Source of the DNA: Bacillus cytotoxicus
GTDB taxonomy: Bacteria > Bacillota > Bacilli > Bacillales > Bacillaceae_G
DNA: 64,000 bases
Assembly: GCF_023715645.1 (NCBI RefSeq)
Contig: NZ_JAMBOP010000001.1
Span: forward strand, 124,001-188,000
Direction: 5' to 3'
The notes below the pieces were generated by a model. That model worked only from the letters and a program-made list of their open reading frames with translations. It was not told the DNA's origin and did no database searches. A program made the translations under genes and the position numbers. Below, in pieces: positions 16,631 to 25,380 of the stretch (positions within the stretch are counted from its first letter, which is position 1; each line of letters starts with the position of its first letter).

Positions 16631-17140
16631 TTATGCTTTGCTTCTGTCATACATATATTGTCCAACTAAGAGCTTCACAACATGCACAAACAAATCGGTC
16701 CGATCTACATAATTGTTTGTAAAAATACCGATTGCTCCTTCATTACTGCGAATGTCACGCTGCTTCGTGTAGTCTTCCATCACTTCGCTTAATTCTTTTC
16801 CTTCTTCAAGAGGCTGAATAAACTCATCTGGCAGTTTCATACGTGCTCCACCTGCGGTAAATAGCTTGCCGTCTTTCGTTGCTAAAGCCCCCCAATTACA
16901 CATAAACAATCCATGATCCGTATGCATTACGCCGCCTTCTAAACCAATTCCAATATCCGATTTCCCTTCTGCTACTGCTAATTTTGCCCGGTTGCTTGCT
17001 CCTTGCAGCGTTTCTTCATCAGAAAATGGCTGCGCTGACACATGAGACGGAACAGACAGTGAAATAATTTCTGCTTCTGTAAGCACTTGCTGAACCGCAT
17101 TTACTTTCACTTTGTTTTTAGATCCAATTACCACTTTCAT
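16631..17140 (-). CDS. DUF84 family inosine/xanthosine triphosphatase-like protein
   Basis: This 169-residue member of the YjjX/DUF84 group removes non-canonical purine triphosphates (ITP, XTP) in characterised relatives. It opens VVIGSKNKVKVNAV, the nucleotide-binding S-x-N-x-x-K motif of the HAM1/Maf-like fold. SDIGIGLEGGV carries the conserved acid and glycine loop, and WGALATKDGKLFTAGGARM follows, with FTNNYVDRTDLFVHVVKL at the end. GAGGTG precedes ATG. A terminator separates it from ytoP upstream, so it is probably expressed on its own. The family is clear; substrate preference is inferred. Confidence 0.85.
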   Translation of the reverse strand: MKVVIGSKNKVKVNAVQQVLTEAEIISLSVPSHVSAQPFSDEETLQGASNRAKLAVAEGKSDIGIGLEGGVMHTDHGLFMCNWGALATKDGKLFTAGGARMKLPDEFIQPLEEGKELSEVMEDYTKQRDIRSNEGAIGIFTNNYVDRTDLFVHVVKLLVGQYMYDRSKA

Positions 17141-17157
17141 ATTTTCACCTCGAATTC

Positions 17158-17186
17158 AAAAAGAAAAGGCCTCATTTGGCCTTTCC
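17158..17186 (-). terminator. Terminator originally following ytoP
   Basis: AAAGGCC AAATGA GGCCTTT followed by TCTTTTT on the minus strand. It now lies 270 bp from the ytoP stop because the MITE-like element sits between them. Confidence 0.75.
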
Positions 17187-17193
17187 ATAATAA

Positions 17194-17463
17194 GCATTTT
17201 TGTAGCTACTCAGTCACACATTTCATTTAGAAGGTTGGTAAGAAGTATGATTCCAGCGAAAATACGCCTATCTATAGAAAGTTATTTTCATTCTTCGGTA
17301 TATAGATATGGATCTACACCTTACTACCTTTCTTTGTTTAAAACTTTGCGCGTGGCAGGAAAAGGCACTGACCGCTTCTATACATAGCCAGTCCCTCAGG
17401 GCCATTTTAAAAAATGCTTTTCTGTCGGTTTTTCATAAAGTGACGGAGTAGTTACGCATTTTC
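17194..17463 (+). mobile_element. MITE-like element copy 3 with target duplication
   Basis: The element spans 17202-17455 (254 bp), with ends GTAGCTACTCAGTCA and TGACGGAGTAGTTAC. It is flanked by GCATTTTT (17194-17201) and GCATTTTC (17456-17463), an 8-bp duplication with one mismatch. The interior matches copy 1 closely (GATTCCAGCGAAAATACG; CTATAGAAAGTTATTTTCA) and includes the GGCACTGACCGC core. Its right end supplies the stop codon of ytoP. Confidence 0.85.
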
Positions 17464-18525
17464 TTTAATTGTTTCAAACGTTGTTTTATCTGTCGCTTTT
17501 ACTAATTGAATCAACAATTCTTTCGCTGCTGCATAGTCATCAATATGTAAAATCGAAGCATGCGTATGAATGTAACGAGCACATACACCAATAACTGCAG
17601 ATGGTACACCAGAATTACTTGTATGGACGCGTCCTGCATCTGTACCGCCTTGTGATACGAAGTATTGATACGGAATGTTATGTGTTTCCGCTGTGTCTAA
17701 AATAAATTCACGAATGCCGCGATGCGTTACCATAGAACGATCGTACAAGCGAAGTACAGCACCTTTACCAATTTGACCAAATTGTGTTTTATCTCCTGAT
17801 GCATCATTTGCTGGTCCTGCATCTAACGCATAGAAAATGTCAGGCTGAATCATATTCGCAGCTGTTTGTGCACCGCGAAGGCCCACTTCTTCTTGTACAG
17901 TTGCACCGGAATATAGCGTGTTTGGCAATTTTTCATCTTTTAACTCTTTCAATAACTCAATCGCAAGACCGCAACCATAACGGTTATCCCAAGCTTTCGC
18001 CATAATTTTCTTCGGATTTGCCATCGGTGTAAACGGACAAATTGGTACAATTTGCTGACCAGGTTTCACACCAATTTCATGCGCTTCCTCACTGCTATCT
18101 GCACCGATATCAATTAACATGTTTTTGATATCCATTGGTCTGTTACGTTGTTCATCACTTAATAAGTGCGGAGGAACAGAACCTACTACACCGATAATCG
18201 GACCGTTGTCTGTCATAATTTGTACACGCTGTGCTAGTAACACTTGGCTCCACCAGCCGCCTAATGTTTGAAAACGAACCATTCCGTTTTTCGTAATTTG
18301 CGTTACCATAAAGCCAACTTCATCCATATGACCAGCTACAAGAACGCGCGGACCATTTTCGTCACCCTTTTTTAAACCGAAGATACTCCCTAAACGATCT
18401 TGTACAAGTTCATCCGAGTATTTACTTAATTCTTGCTTCATAAACCGACGCACATCATGCTCAAATCCTGAAGCACCTTGTAGTTCTGTTAACGTCCGAA
18501 ATAGTTCCATTGTCTCTTTATTCAT
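17452..18525 (-). CDS. ytoP: M42 family metallopeptidase YtoP
   Basis: This 357-residue TET/glutamyl-aminopeptidase-like enzyme has [11 protein letters not shown] (first zinc histidine and catalytic aspartate, near 66-69), [15 protein letters not shown] (bridging aspartate), [17 protein letters not shown] (catalytic EE pair), [11 protein letters not shown] and the C-terminal [21 protein letters not shown]. It should remove N-terminal residues from peptides in the cytoplasm. GAAGGAAGGGC precedes ATG. The last codons are ...GAA AAT GCG TAA, where the final G of GCG and TAA come from the inserted MITE end, so the natural C-terminus has probably been shortened by a few residues. Confidence 0.9.
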   Translation of the reverse strand: MNKETMELFRTLTELQGASGFEHDVRRFMKQELSKYSDELVQDRLGSIFGLKKGDENGPRVLVAGHMDEVGFMVTQITKNGMVRFQTLGGWWSQVLLAQRVQIMTDNGPIIGVVGSVPPHLLSDEQRNRPMDIKNMLIDIGADSSEEAHEIGVKPGQQIVPICPFTPMANPKKIMAKAWDNRYGCGLAIELLKELKDEKLPNTLYSGATVQEEVGLRGAQTAANMIQPDIFYALDAGPANDASGDKTQFGQIGKGAVLRLYDRSMVTHRGIREFILDTAETHNIPYQYFVSQGGTDAGRVHTSNSGVPSAVIGVCARYIHTHASILHIDDYAAAKELLIQLVKATDKTTFETIKENA

Positions 18526-18665
18526 CGTAATGCCCTTCCTTCAATCCAGTAATAGAATCTCTCTTTTCATTGTAACGAAATTTTCGAAATCTTTCTAGTT
18601 TCTTCTTTTTTTACGTAATTTGATTTATACTTATGGGGAAACTTTAACAGGATAGAGGTGAATGT

Positions 18666-18977
18666 ATGAACTGGAAAAACTTACTAGCTGGTGTTGGTTT
18701 AGGATTTGCAGCTGGATATGTTGTTGCAAATAAAGTACAAGAACAGTCCCACATTTCTTCTGAAAAAGCATTAAAAATGGTAAAACAGGCATTAAGTCAT
18801 AAAGGTGAAATTACAGGTTCTTGGGTACATATGGTTCCCGAGACGTTTGAAAAATATGATGTTACTTACGATGTATATCGCGGTGGTATTACAACGCTAT
18901 TACATGACGTACAAGAACGATTTGAATTTTTAGTAGATGCAAAAACAGGTACAATTTTAGAAGTAAAAGTTGCTTAA
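18666..18977 (+). CDS. ytzB: PepSY domain small protein YtzB
   Basis: This 103-residue protein has a hydrophobic N-terminus (LLAGVGLGFAAGYVVANKV, likely a membrane anchor) and a PepSY domain (SEKALKMVKQALSHKGEITGSWV, then YDVYRGGITTLLHD and FLVDAKTGTILEVKVA). It matches B. subtilis YtzB, which also neighbours ytoP. GATAGAGGTGAATGT precedes ATG. PepSY domains are thought to inhibit proteases or sense the envelope; no role is established here. It is transcribed divergently from ytoP. Confidence 0.85.
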   Translation: MNWKNLLAGVGLGFAAGYVVANKVQEQSHISSEKALKMVKQALSHKGEITGSWVHMVPETFEKYDVTYDVYRGGITTLLHDVQERFEFLVDAKTGTILEVKVA

Positions 18978-19009
18978 GGATGCAAATTGATTTTAAGTAG
19001 CTAGCACCA

Positions 19010-19046
19010 AAAAGCTTGGATTACATGTACATCCAAGCTTTTTATT
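19010..19046. terminator. Bidirectional terminator
   Basis: AAAAGCTTGGAT (19010-19021) pairs with ATCCAAGCTTTT (19031-19042) and continues into TTTATTT. It serves the convergent ytzB and acetyltransferase genes. Confidence 0.85.
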
Positions 19047-19057
19047 TATATGTCTCT

Positions 19058-19510
19058 TCATAAACAGAATTTTGCTAACTGCTCACCCCAAGATGATAAT
19101 TCCGTCTCCACAAAACCTGCCTTTTGATAAGCAAATTTTGCCGCAAGATTTTCAGGATGATACCCAATCATAATAAGTGGAATATTTATATCATTCATTC
19201 TCTTTATTTCTTCAATAACCAATTTTATAGCATGTACTCCTATTCTTCTTCCTTGGAATCTTTTATCAACCATCAGTCTGTAAATCCAATAATTATTATC
19301 GTCGTAGTCTATTCCAAACATAGTAAAGCCTACGATTTTGTTATCAAGATATATTCCTTTTGCATAAAAATTGTCTAGAAACTGCACTTCTGCAATTGAA
19401 TACAAATTGGAAGCAATAAATGATTGTTGTTCTTGATTCACTGATAATTGAATCGCATCTTCCCAATTACTCTTATCGATCGTTTTCAATGATATATGTT
19501 TCAATATCAT
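19058..19510 (-). CDS. GNAT acetyltransferase, BltD-like
   Basis: This 150-residue protein resembles spermine/spermidine acetyltransferases of the BltD group. SVNQEQQSFIASNLYSIAEV at the N-terminus, IVGFTMFGIDYDDNNYWIYRL, MVDKRFQGRRIGVHAIKLV (acetyl-CoA loop R/Q-x-x-G-x-G/A) and NLAAKFAYQKAGFVET are each visible. The substrate is probably a polyamine or another small amine; this is inferred from likeness. It has its own promoter region and shares the terminator at 19010 with ytzB. Confidence 0.82.
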   Translation of the reverse strand: MILKHISLKTIDKSNWEDAIQLSVNQEQQSFIASNLYSIAEVQFLDNFYAKGIYLDNKIVGFTMFGIDYDDNNYWIYRLMVDKRFQGRRIGVHAIKLVIEEIKRMNDINIPLIMIGYHPENLAAKFAYQKAGFVETELSSWGEQLAKFCL

Positions 19511-19577
19511 GCTCCTTCACAAGAATATTCCCATAGTCTTCTTGTCAATTCCGTATGTTTAAATCGGTACACAATCA

Positions 19578-19612
19578 TTTTAAAAGACCAAATCGAATCG
19601 TGATTTGGTCTA
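19578..19612 (-). terminator. Terminator of the fatty-acid operon
   Basis: AGACCAAATC (19585-19594) pairs with GATTTGGTCT (19602-19611), with TTTTAAAA on the minus-strand exit. It lies 40 bp past the thiolase stop. Confidence 0.8.
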
Positions 19613-19651
19613 CTAATTCGTATACAATTTACATCGTTTCTATACCTTTTG

Positions 19652-20803
19652 TTATATTCTTTCAATAATTGTTGCCGTTGACATCCCGTGTCCGATACAA
19701 ATTGTTAGCAAGCCGTATTTTCCATTTCTTCGTTCTAGTTCATGAAGCAGTGATGTCATCAATTTCACACCTGTTGCGCCGAGCGGGTGGCCTAATGCTA
19801 TCGCACCGCCATTCACATTTACTTTATGTAAATCTGCTTCTAGTTCTTTTTGCCACGCAAGAACAACAGAAGCAAATGCCTCATTAATTTCGACTACGTC
19901 CATATCATGAATTGTTAAGTTTGCTTTTTGCAGTACTTTTTTCGTAGCTGGAATGACGCCGTCTAGCATCACTGTCGGATCTGAACCAACGACAACTTGA
20001 CCCACAATCCGTGCCCGTGCTTTCAATCCTAATTCTTTCGCTTTTTTACTATCCATTAACAACATTGCCGCTGCTCCATCACTAATTTGACTCGCATTCC
20101 CTGCTGTAATCGATCCATTCTCTTTAAATACAGTCTTTAAATTTGCTAATGCTTCAAGAGAAGTATCTGCTCTTGGCCCTTCATCATTTGTAACGAGTAT
20201 TGCATTTCCTTCTTTATCTATCCCATTTACTGGGACAATTTCACGCTTAAAGTATCCCGCTTCGATTGCCTGGAGTGCGCGCTGATGGCTTTCATAAGCA
20301 TAGTTATCTAGCTGTTCTCTTGTAATTCCATATTTTTCAGCAATTAGTTCTGCCGACACACCTTGATGGACAATTTCATATTTTTCATGAAGACTACTCG
20401 GAATGGTATTTGCATTGCCATCGCTTAAAATCGGTACTTTCGTCATATGCTCGACACCAGCGGCAATAGTAATGTCCATATCACCAGATTTAATTTCTTG
20501 CGCCGCAAAATGAATTGCTTGTTGCCCTGATCCGCAAAGACGATTAATCGTTACAGCGGGAACGGTAATTGGGAAATTTGCCTCTAAAGCAGCAAGTCTC
20601 CCAATATTAAAGCCTTGCTCAGCAATTGGTGTCACGCAGCCCATAACAATATCCTCGACAAGCTCTTTTTCGATATTGGCACGTTTCATCACTTCATTCA
20701 GTGCAGTTGCTGCAAGTTCCACGGGATGAAGTTCGCGAAACGCACCATTTCTTTTTCCAACTGGCGTACGTACTGCTTCAACAATTACAACTTCTCGGTT
20801 CAT
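19652..20803 (-). CDS. Acetyl-CoA C-acyltransferase (thiolase), MmgA-like
   Basis: This 383-residue thiolase has the nucleophilic cysteine in NRLCGSGQQAIH (C89), VVEINEAFASV, the NGGAIALGHPLGATG loop with its histidine, and the C-terminal catalytic cysteine motif LTICIGHGMSTA. It performs the last beta-oxidation step (thiolytic release of acetyl-CoA) or condenses two acetyl-CoA. Its ATG overlaps the dehydrogenase stop by 4 bp. As the last gene of the CoA-ligase, acyl-CoA dehydrogenase, 3-hydroxyacyl-CoA dehydrogenase, thiolase operon, a degradative role is likely. Gene content resembles B. subtilis mmgABC but the order is reversed and a ligase is added. Confidence 0.93.
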   Translation of the reverse strand: MNREVVIVEAVRTPVGKRNGAFRELHPVELAATALNEVMKRANIEKELVEDIVMGCVTPIAEQGFNIGRLAALEANFPITVPAVTINRLCGSGQQAIHFAAQEIKSGDMDITIAAGVEHMTKVPILSDGNANTIPSSLHEKYEIVHQGVSAELIAEKYGITREQLDNYAYESHQRALQAIEAGYFKREIVPVNGIDKEGNAILVTNDEGPRADTSLEALANLKTVFKENGSITAGNASQISDGAAAMLLMDSKKAKELGLKARARIVGQVVVGSDPTVMLDGVIPATKKVLQKANLTIHDMDVVEINEAFASVVLAWQKELEADLHKVNVNGGAIALGHPLGATGVKLMTSLLHELERRNGKYGLLTICIGHGMSTATIIERI

Positions 20804-21675
20804 ATTTTTTCGCCCACTTTCCCTTTTTCATAGTTATAAAACCCTTTTCCTGTTTTCCGCCCCAGATGTCCTGCTTCCACAAGTTTCACAAGCGTTTGCG
20901 GAGCGCGAAACCTATCACCGAACGCTTCACTTAAGCCTTGACTGGCAAATAACATCGTATCCAATCCAACATAATCTGCTAACTCAAACGGCCCCATCGG
21001 ATAGTTCAAGCCAAGTTTAATCGCTTTATCAATCTCTTCTTTACTGCCTATCCCTTCTTCATACATACGCATGCACTCTAACAAATGCACCGCAATCGCT
21101 CTTGAAGTGACAAACCCTTGCATATCTTTCACAACAACGGTTTCTTTTCCAATCTCTTCTGCTAACTCTTTCACTACTTGTATTGTCTGTTCTGCTGTAT
21201 CAACTCCTCTCACAATTTCAATTAATTTCATAACAGGTGCTGGATTAAACCAATGCATCCCTAACACTTTCTCCGTGCGATTTGTCGCACTTGCAATCGC
21301 CGTTACACTTAATTCAGATGTATTTGTTGCCAGAATAGTAGCAGGGGAAGCATAGCTATCTAGCTGTTTAAAAATCTCTTTTTTCAACTGTAAATTTTCT
21401 GTGGCAGCTTCAATAATAAGCTCGGCATCTTTACACGCTTCTTCTAGCGTTATCGTAGAGACAATATTCGCAAGAACTTGCTCTTTATCTTTTTCACTCA
21501 TCCGCCCTGCCTTCACAAAGCGCTCTAGACTTGCTGTAATTCCCTTGTATGCTTTTTGGATACTTTCTTCTGATACATCATACATTTTCACGTATTTTCC
21601 GCCCATCGCCAACGCTTGAACAATGCCGCTTCCCATAATCCCAGCACCAATCACCGCAATATTTTGAATCATCAT
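20800..21675 (-). CDS. 3-hydroxybutyryl/3-hydroxyacyl-CoA dehydrogenase, MmgB-like
   Basis: This 291-residue protein starts with the NAD-binding GAGIMGSGIVQALAM, has the catalytic histidine-asparagine region LGMHWFNPAPVMKLIEIVRG, and the C-terminal domain NYPMGPFELADYVGLDT and HLGRKTGKGFYNYEKGK. It oxidises 3-hydroxyacyl-CoA to 3-ketoacyl-CoA with NAD. The start at 21675 (ATG-ATG) is set by AGGGGAGGAACA; an open stretch to 21714 overlaps the preceding gene. The stop overlaps the thiolase start. Confidence 0.93.
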   Translation of the reverse strand: MMIQNIAVIGAGIMGSGIVQALAMGGKYVKMYDVSEESIQKAYKGITASLERFVKAGRMSEKDKEQVLANIVSTITLEEACKDAELIIEAATENLQLKKEIFKQLDSYASPATILATNTSELSVTAIASATNRTEKVLGMHWFNPAPVMKLIEIVRGVDTAEQTIQVVKELAEEIGKETVVVKDMQGFVTSRAIAVHLLECMRMYEEGIGSKEEIDKAIKLGLNYPMGPFELADYVGLDTMLFASQGLSEAFGDRFRAPQTLVKLVEAGHLGRKTGKGFYNYEKGKVGEKI

Positions 21676-21691
21676 TGTTCCTCCCCTTTCA

Positions 21692-22837
21692 TTACAAACC
21701 CATACTTTTCGCAATAATATTTTTCATAATTTCATTTGTCCCTGCGTAAATAGCGCTTACTGGAATGTCTCGGCACCTTCTCGCAATCTCGTATTCTTCC
21801 ATATACCCATACCCGCCGTGCAGCTGCATGCACTCTGCCGCTACTTTCTTCGCAATGTGTGTGATCCACCACTTGGCCATCGACACTTTCGTCACAATGT
21901 TTTCACCTTGCATATGCGCTGCAATACATTCATTCACAAACGTGCGGCCAATTTCAATTTCTGTATACATTTCGGCAAGCCTAAACTGCACCGTTTGAAA
22001 ATCACTAATACTTTTCCCAAATGCCTTTCGTTCTTTTACATAGTCCTTCGTTAAGCGCAGCATCACTTCCGCCGCGGTTATTGCCGCAATGGCAACAATG
22101 AGTCGCTCCTGCTGTAATTTGTCCATTAAATAGTAGAAGCCTTTTCCTTCTTCCCCTAACAAATTAGAAGCAGGAACTTTCACATCTTCAAAAATAAGTT
22201 CCGCTGTATCTTGACTATGCAGGCCAACCTTTTCTAGTTTTCTCCCTCTCTTGAATCCTTCCATTCCTCTTTCTAAAACGAGTAAACTAATTCCTTTATG
22301 AGCTGGTTTTACAGTTGTATCTGTCTTACAAACAACAACGACTAAATCTGCATGAATCCCATTTGTAATGAATGTTTTTTCACCATTCACAACATAATGA
22401 TCTCCTTCTTTTCGCGCCGTTGTACGGATAGCAGCTAAATCAGAACCAGCTCCCGGTTCTGTCATCGCAATAGCGGTAATATATTCACCGCTCGCACATT
22501 TTGAAAGCCAGCGTTTCTTTTGCTCTTCTGTTCCATATGCCGTCAAATATGGAACAACAATATCATTATGTAAACCGACTCCTACTAAACTCGAACCTAC
22601 TTTTTCTAGCTCTTCATTTATGACAACTGAGTATCCAAAATCAGCTTCAGCTCCGCCGTACTTCTCTTCGACCATTGGACAAAGAAAGCCATTCTTCCCC
22701 ATCTTGTTCCAGAAAGACCGCGGAATGATCCCGTCTTTCTCCCATTGGTTATAGTGCGGATACGCTTCCTTTTCTAAAAATTTACGGAAAGCATCACGGA
22801 AAATGTGATGCTCTTCCTCTAAATAGGCATGTTTCAT
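21692..22837 (-). CDS. Acyl-CoA dehydrogenase, MmgC-like
   Basis: This 381-residue flavoenzyme of the acyl-CoA dehydrogenase family has YITAIAMTEPGAGSDLAAI (FAD and substrate binding), TFITNGIHADLVVVVCKT, RKAFGKSISDFQTVQFRLAEM, QLHGGYGYMEEYEIARRCRD and the C-terminal YAGTNEIMKNIIAK, which places the catalytic glutamate in the G-T-N-E motif as in short- and medium-chain enzymes. It introduces the C2-C3 double bond. ATG overlaps the upstream ligase stop by 4 bp. No enoyl-CoA hydratase gene is present in this operon, so that step must be supplied from elsewhere. Confidence 0.94.
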   Translation of the reverse strand: MKHAYLEEEHHIFRDAFRKFLEKEAYPHYNQWEKDGIIPRSFWNKMGKNGFLCPMVEEKYGGAEADFGYSVVINEELEKVGSSLVGVGLHNDIVVPYLTAYGTEEQKKRWLSKCASGEYITAIAMTEPGAGSDLAAIRTTARKEGDHYVVNGEKTFITNGIHADLVVVVCKTDTTVKPAHKGISLLVLERGMEGFKRGRKLEKVGLHSQDTAELIFEDVKVPASNLLGEEGKGFYYLMDKLQQERLIVAIAAITAAEVMLRLTKDYVKERKAFGKSISDFQTVQFRLAEMYTEIEIGRTFVNECIAAHMQGENIVTKVSMAKWWITHIAKKVAAECMQLHGGYGYMEEYEIARRCRDIPVSAIYAGTNEIMKNIIAKSMGL

Positions 22838-24396
22838 CGTATTTTTTTCACCTCTGCCCCTTGATTACGTAAAATAAACTTTTGAATTTTCCCGCTCGCA
22901 TTTCTCGGTAGCTGCTCTATAAACACATACCTACGCGGGCGTTTATAATCAGCAAGTTTATCGCTTTGCCTGCAATATTCATCTAACATTTCTTCTGTAA
23001 GCGATCCGTCCTTCGAAACAACGTATGCAACAACACGCTGCCCCCACAGATCATCTTTCTCCCCTAATACCGCGACATCTAACACACCTTCATGCGTATA
23101 CAAAAAGTCCTCAACCTCACGCGGATAAATATTCTCTCCGCCGCTCACGACCATATCATCAACGCGATCAGCTACATATAAATAGCCATCTCGATCGACA
23201 TAGCCTAAATCTCCTGAATGATACCACCCTTTATATAACGCCTTTTCTGTCGCTTCTTTATTATTGTGATAACCCGCCATCACACATGGGCCTCTCATAA
23301 TAATTTCTCCAATTTCATATGGAGGTAACACATCCTCTGGCTCAGACGATTCATCATCGTTCGGGCGGACAACTCGAATTTCATGATTATATCCAGCCTT
23401 TCCTGCCGAGCCAATTTTCGAAAGTTGCTCATGCTCCCGTAAAAATGTAACGGCTGGTCCCATCTCTGTCATTCCGTAAGCTTGTACTAACGAAACATTC
23501 AACTTTTCATCGCAAGCTTTAACGAGCGCAGGTGCCATCGAAGCCGCTCCGTATAAACCGTATTGAAGCGATGATAAATCATACTGCGCCAAATCTTCCT
23601 GCAGCATCATATTCCACATTGTCGGTGCAGCAAACATCACCGTCACCTTTTCATTTTGAATCGTCTTTAAGACAAGCTTTGCATCAAAATGATGAAGAAT
23701 GATATTTGTTGCACCGCTATGTACTCTCGGAATGAAACAACAATGAAGCTCCGCACAATGAAACATCGGCGCTGTCACAAGGCCACGGCTATTTTCCGTA
23801 TAGTGCAAATAAGCAACGCCCATCAAGCTTTGCTCGAGAATTTCCCGGTGGCGATGAAGTACGCCTTTTGGCTGGCCTGTCGTTCCACTCGTATACATAA
23901 TGGAACAAATATCATTTTCATTGACTTCTACTTTTTCAAAATATGGCGTAGCATTTGCTACTTTTTCTTCATAAGAAACAGAAAATGATGGCTCATTTTG
24001 ATCGATGTACCAAAACTGAATGTGAGGAAATTGTGTATGAATGCTTTGTACTTGAGAGGATAGTTGCTGTTCAAAAAGTACGATCTTAGGAGAAGCGTCT
24101 TCTAATATATAAGTAAGTTCTTGCGGCTTTAACCGAAAATTAATTGGATTGAATACAGCTCCAATTTTTGCACAAGCAAAACATGTCGTTGCCAGCGCAC
24201 TACTATTGAAAAGAAATGTCGAAACGCAGTCACCTTTTCGGATCCCGCTTTGTTGAAGTGCATGTGCAAGTTTGTTTACCTGTTCGTTCCACTCGGCATA
24301 CGTCCAGCGAATCTGTTTTTCAGGCTCAATAATTGCTTCCTTATTCGGGTAATTTCCATTCGTTAATTCTAGTAGTTTTCCAATAGTCGTATACAC
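22834..24396 (-). CDS. Acyl-CoA synthetase (AMP-forming)
   Basis: This 520-residue ANL-superfamily ligase activates a carboxylic acid as acyl-AMP and then acyl-CoA. The P-loop motif is SIMYTSGTTGQPKGVLH, followed by AYGMTEMGPAV, GWYHSGDLGYVDRDGYLYVADRVDDMV (hinge region) and the catalytic lysine context NASGKIQKFILR. GTG is the start codon, after GGGAGGGGG. It is the first gene of the fatty-acid operon and is preceded by a cre-like site. Chain-length preference is not decidable; a medium or long chain is plausible given the neighbours. Confidence 0.92.
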   Translation of the reverse strand: MYTTIGKLLELTNGNYPNKEAIIEPEKQIRWTYAEWNEQVNKLAHALQQSGIRKGDCVSTFLFNSSALATTCFACAKIGAVFNPINFRLKPQELTYILEDASPKIVLFEQQLSSQVQSIHTQFPHIQFWYIDQNEPSFSVSYEEKVANATPYFEKVEVNENDICSIMYTSGTTGQPKGVLHRHREILEQSLMGVAYLHYTENSRGLVTAPMFHCAELHCCFIPRVHSGATNIILHHFDAKLVLKTIQNEKVTVMFAAPTMWNMMLQEDLAQYDLSSLQYGLYGAASMAPALVKACDEKLNVSLVQAYGMTEMGPAVTFLREHEQLSKIGSAGKAGYNHEIRVVRPNDDESSEPEDVLPPYEIGEIIMRGPCVMAGYHNNKEATEKALYKGWYHSGDLGYVDRDGYLYVADRVDDMVVSGGENIYPREVEDFLYTHEGVLDVAVLGEKDDLWGQRVVAYVVSKDGSLTEEMLDEYCRQSDKLADYKRPRRYVFIEQLPRNASGKIQKFILRNQGAEVKKIR

Positions 24397-24418
24397 GATA
24401 TCTTCCCCCTCCCATTCA

Positions 24419-24432
24419 TTAAAACGCTTTCA
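24419..24432 (-). promoter_or_regulatory. cre-like site (CcpA operator)
   Basis: On the minus strand TGAAAGCGTTTTAA matches the cre consensus TGWAANCGNTNWCA except at one base. It lies 23 bp upstream of the ligase start codon, between any promoter and the gene. The identical 14-mer is found before the malate transporter gene at 43518. Confidence 0.7.
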
Positions 24433-24565
24433 TTTCTCAGTTATCTTCCTATTAAAAACAAGATAGCTTGGGAATTATTATAACAATTTTCAGAATGCTT
24501 TACAGGTGAATCTTTCGACAAATAGAGACAGCGACGATTCACTTTGATAGTAAAAAAAACTAAAC

Positions 24566-24598
24566 AAATAGCATTTGACTTATTCATCAAATGCTTCG
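24566..24598 (-). terminator. Terminator after the SAP-domain gene
   Basis: AGCATTTGA / TCAAATGCT around an 8-base loop, followed on the minus strand by ATTTGTTTAGTTTTTTT. Confidence 0.7.
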
Positions 24599-24604
24599 TT
24601 TCAC

Positions 24605-25180
24605 TTAGGAGTGATTAGCGATATATTTATTACTTCCAGGAAGTTTCTTAACCTTGTTCCAAGCTTCAATCGCTTCTTTACGAGTTTTCTCTTTATTGTT
24701 TGGATCCGCAAAAAAATCACGCGTAAATTGATTGTATTCAAATTGAGGAGCAATTTCTTTCTTAAATGCTGGGTCTTTCTTGCGCTCTTCTTCCTCATGC
24801 CAAGCCGCTACAACATCGCGATACGTTTTTCCTACGTTATTTTTAAAGTAGTTTTGTATATAAGTAGAAAAGTGAAACTTAGGACTGATGACCATCTTAA
24901 AAAACGCTCTTACGTCCTGACTACAACGATGATTTTCAGTAATAACTGTATCAAGACTTAATTCACTATTAGTTCGAGGTTTATTATTAGCCTTTGCATT
25001 TCTGTGTGATTTTTTTATCTCTCCTGTCCGAAGAAATGTTTCAATTCTATCAGAAATCTCTATTTTAGAGCCCGACGCACTTATTCCATTTTCCCCACAA
25101 AATGATTGCAATTCTTCTTTTAACCAATAAAAATCTTTAAAATTTTGAACACTAATTTCTTTTGTAAGATTTGGCCTCAT
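24605..25180 (-). CDS. SAP-like and DUF6434 domain protein
   Basis: This 191-residue basic protein has an N-terminal SAP-like helix-extended loop-helix (YWLKEELQSFCGENGISASG, then SKIEISDRIETFLRTGE), a Lys/Asn-rich linker, and a domain with CSQDVRAFFKMVISPKFHF, YIQNYFKNNVGKTYRDVVAAW and FTRDFFADPNNKEKTRKEAIEAWNKVK. The repeated F-x-x-D/N-F ... A-x-x-A-W pattern is typical of DUF6434 proteins. SAP motifs bind DNA in eukaryotes; here the role is unknown. It is monocistronic. Confidence 0.75.
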   Translation of the reverse strand: MRPNLTKEISVQNFKDFYWLKEELQSFCGENGISASGSKIEISDRIETFLRTGEIKKSHRNAKANNKPRTNSELSLDTVITENHRCSQDVRAFFKMVISPKFHFSTYIQNYFKNNVGKTYRDVVAAWHEEEERKKDPAFKKEIAPQFEYNQFTRDFFADPNNKEKTRKEAIEAWNKVKKLPGSNKYIANHS

Positions 25181-25282
25181 TTATACAACCTCCATATATA
25201 TCTATATTTCAAAACATCTATTCTCGATAATCAAATTTTATTATATTAAAGAACAACAAACTTGACGAAAACAACCTAAAAT

Positions 25283-25332
25283 ACAAAAAGGATAAGTGAA
25301 CAGAAATAATATCTGCTTACCTATCCTTTTTG
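25283..25332. terminator. Terminator after the GNAT gene
   Basis: AAAAAGGATAAGTG and CTTACCTATCCTTTTT form an imperfect stem around CAGAAATAATATCTG. T-rich sequence is present on both strands. Confidence 0.75.
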
Positions 25333-25380
25333 GTGCTCTAAATTACCTCATTCATTACAACAAAATGAATAATCCGTGCG

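Noticed and set aside
24470-24505. A sigma-A promoter for the fatty-acid operon (TATAAT at 24477-24482)
   Set aside because: A perfect -10 is present but the -35 candidate TGTAAA is poor at 16 bp spacing; the start of transcription remains open.
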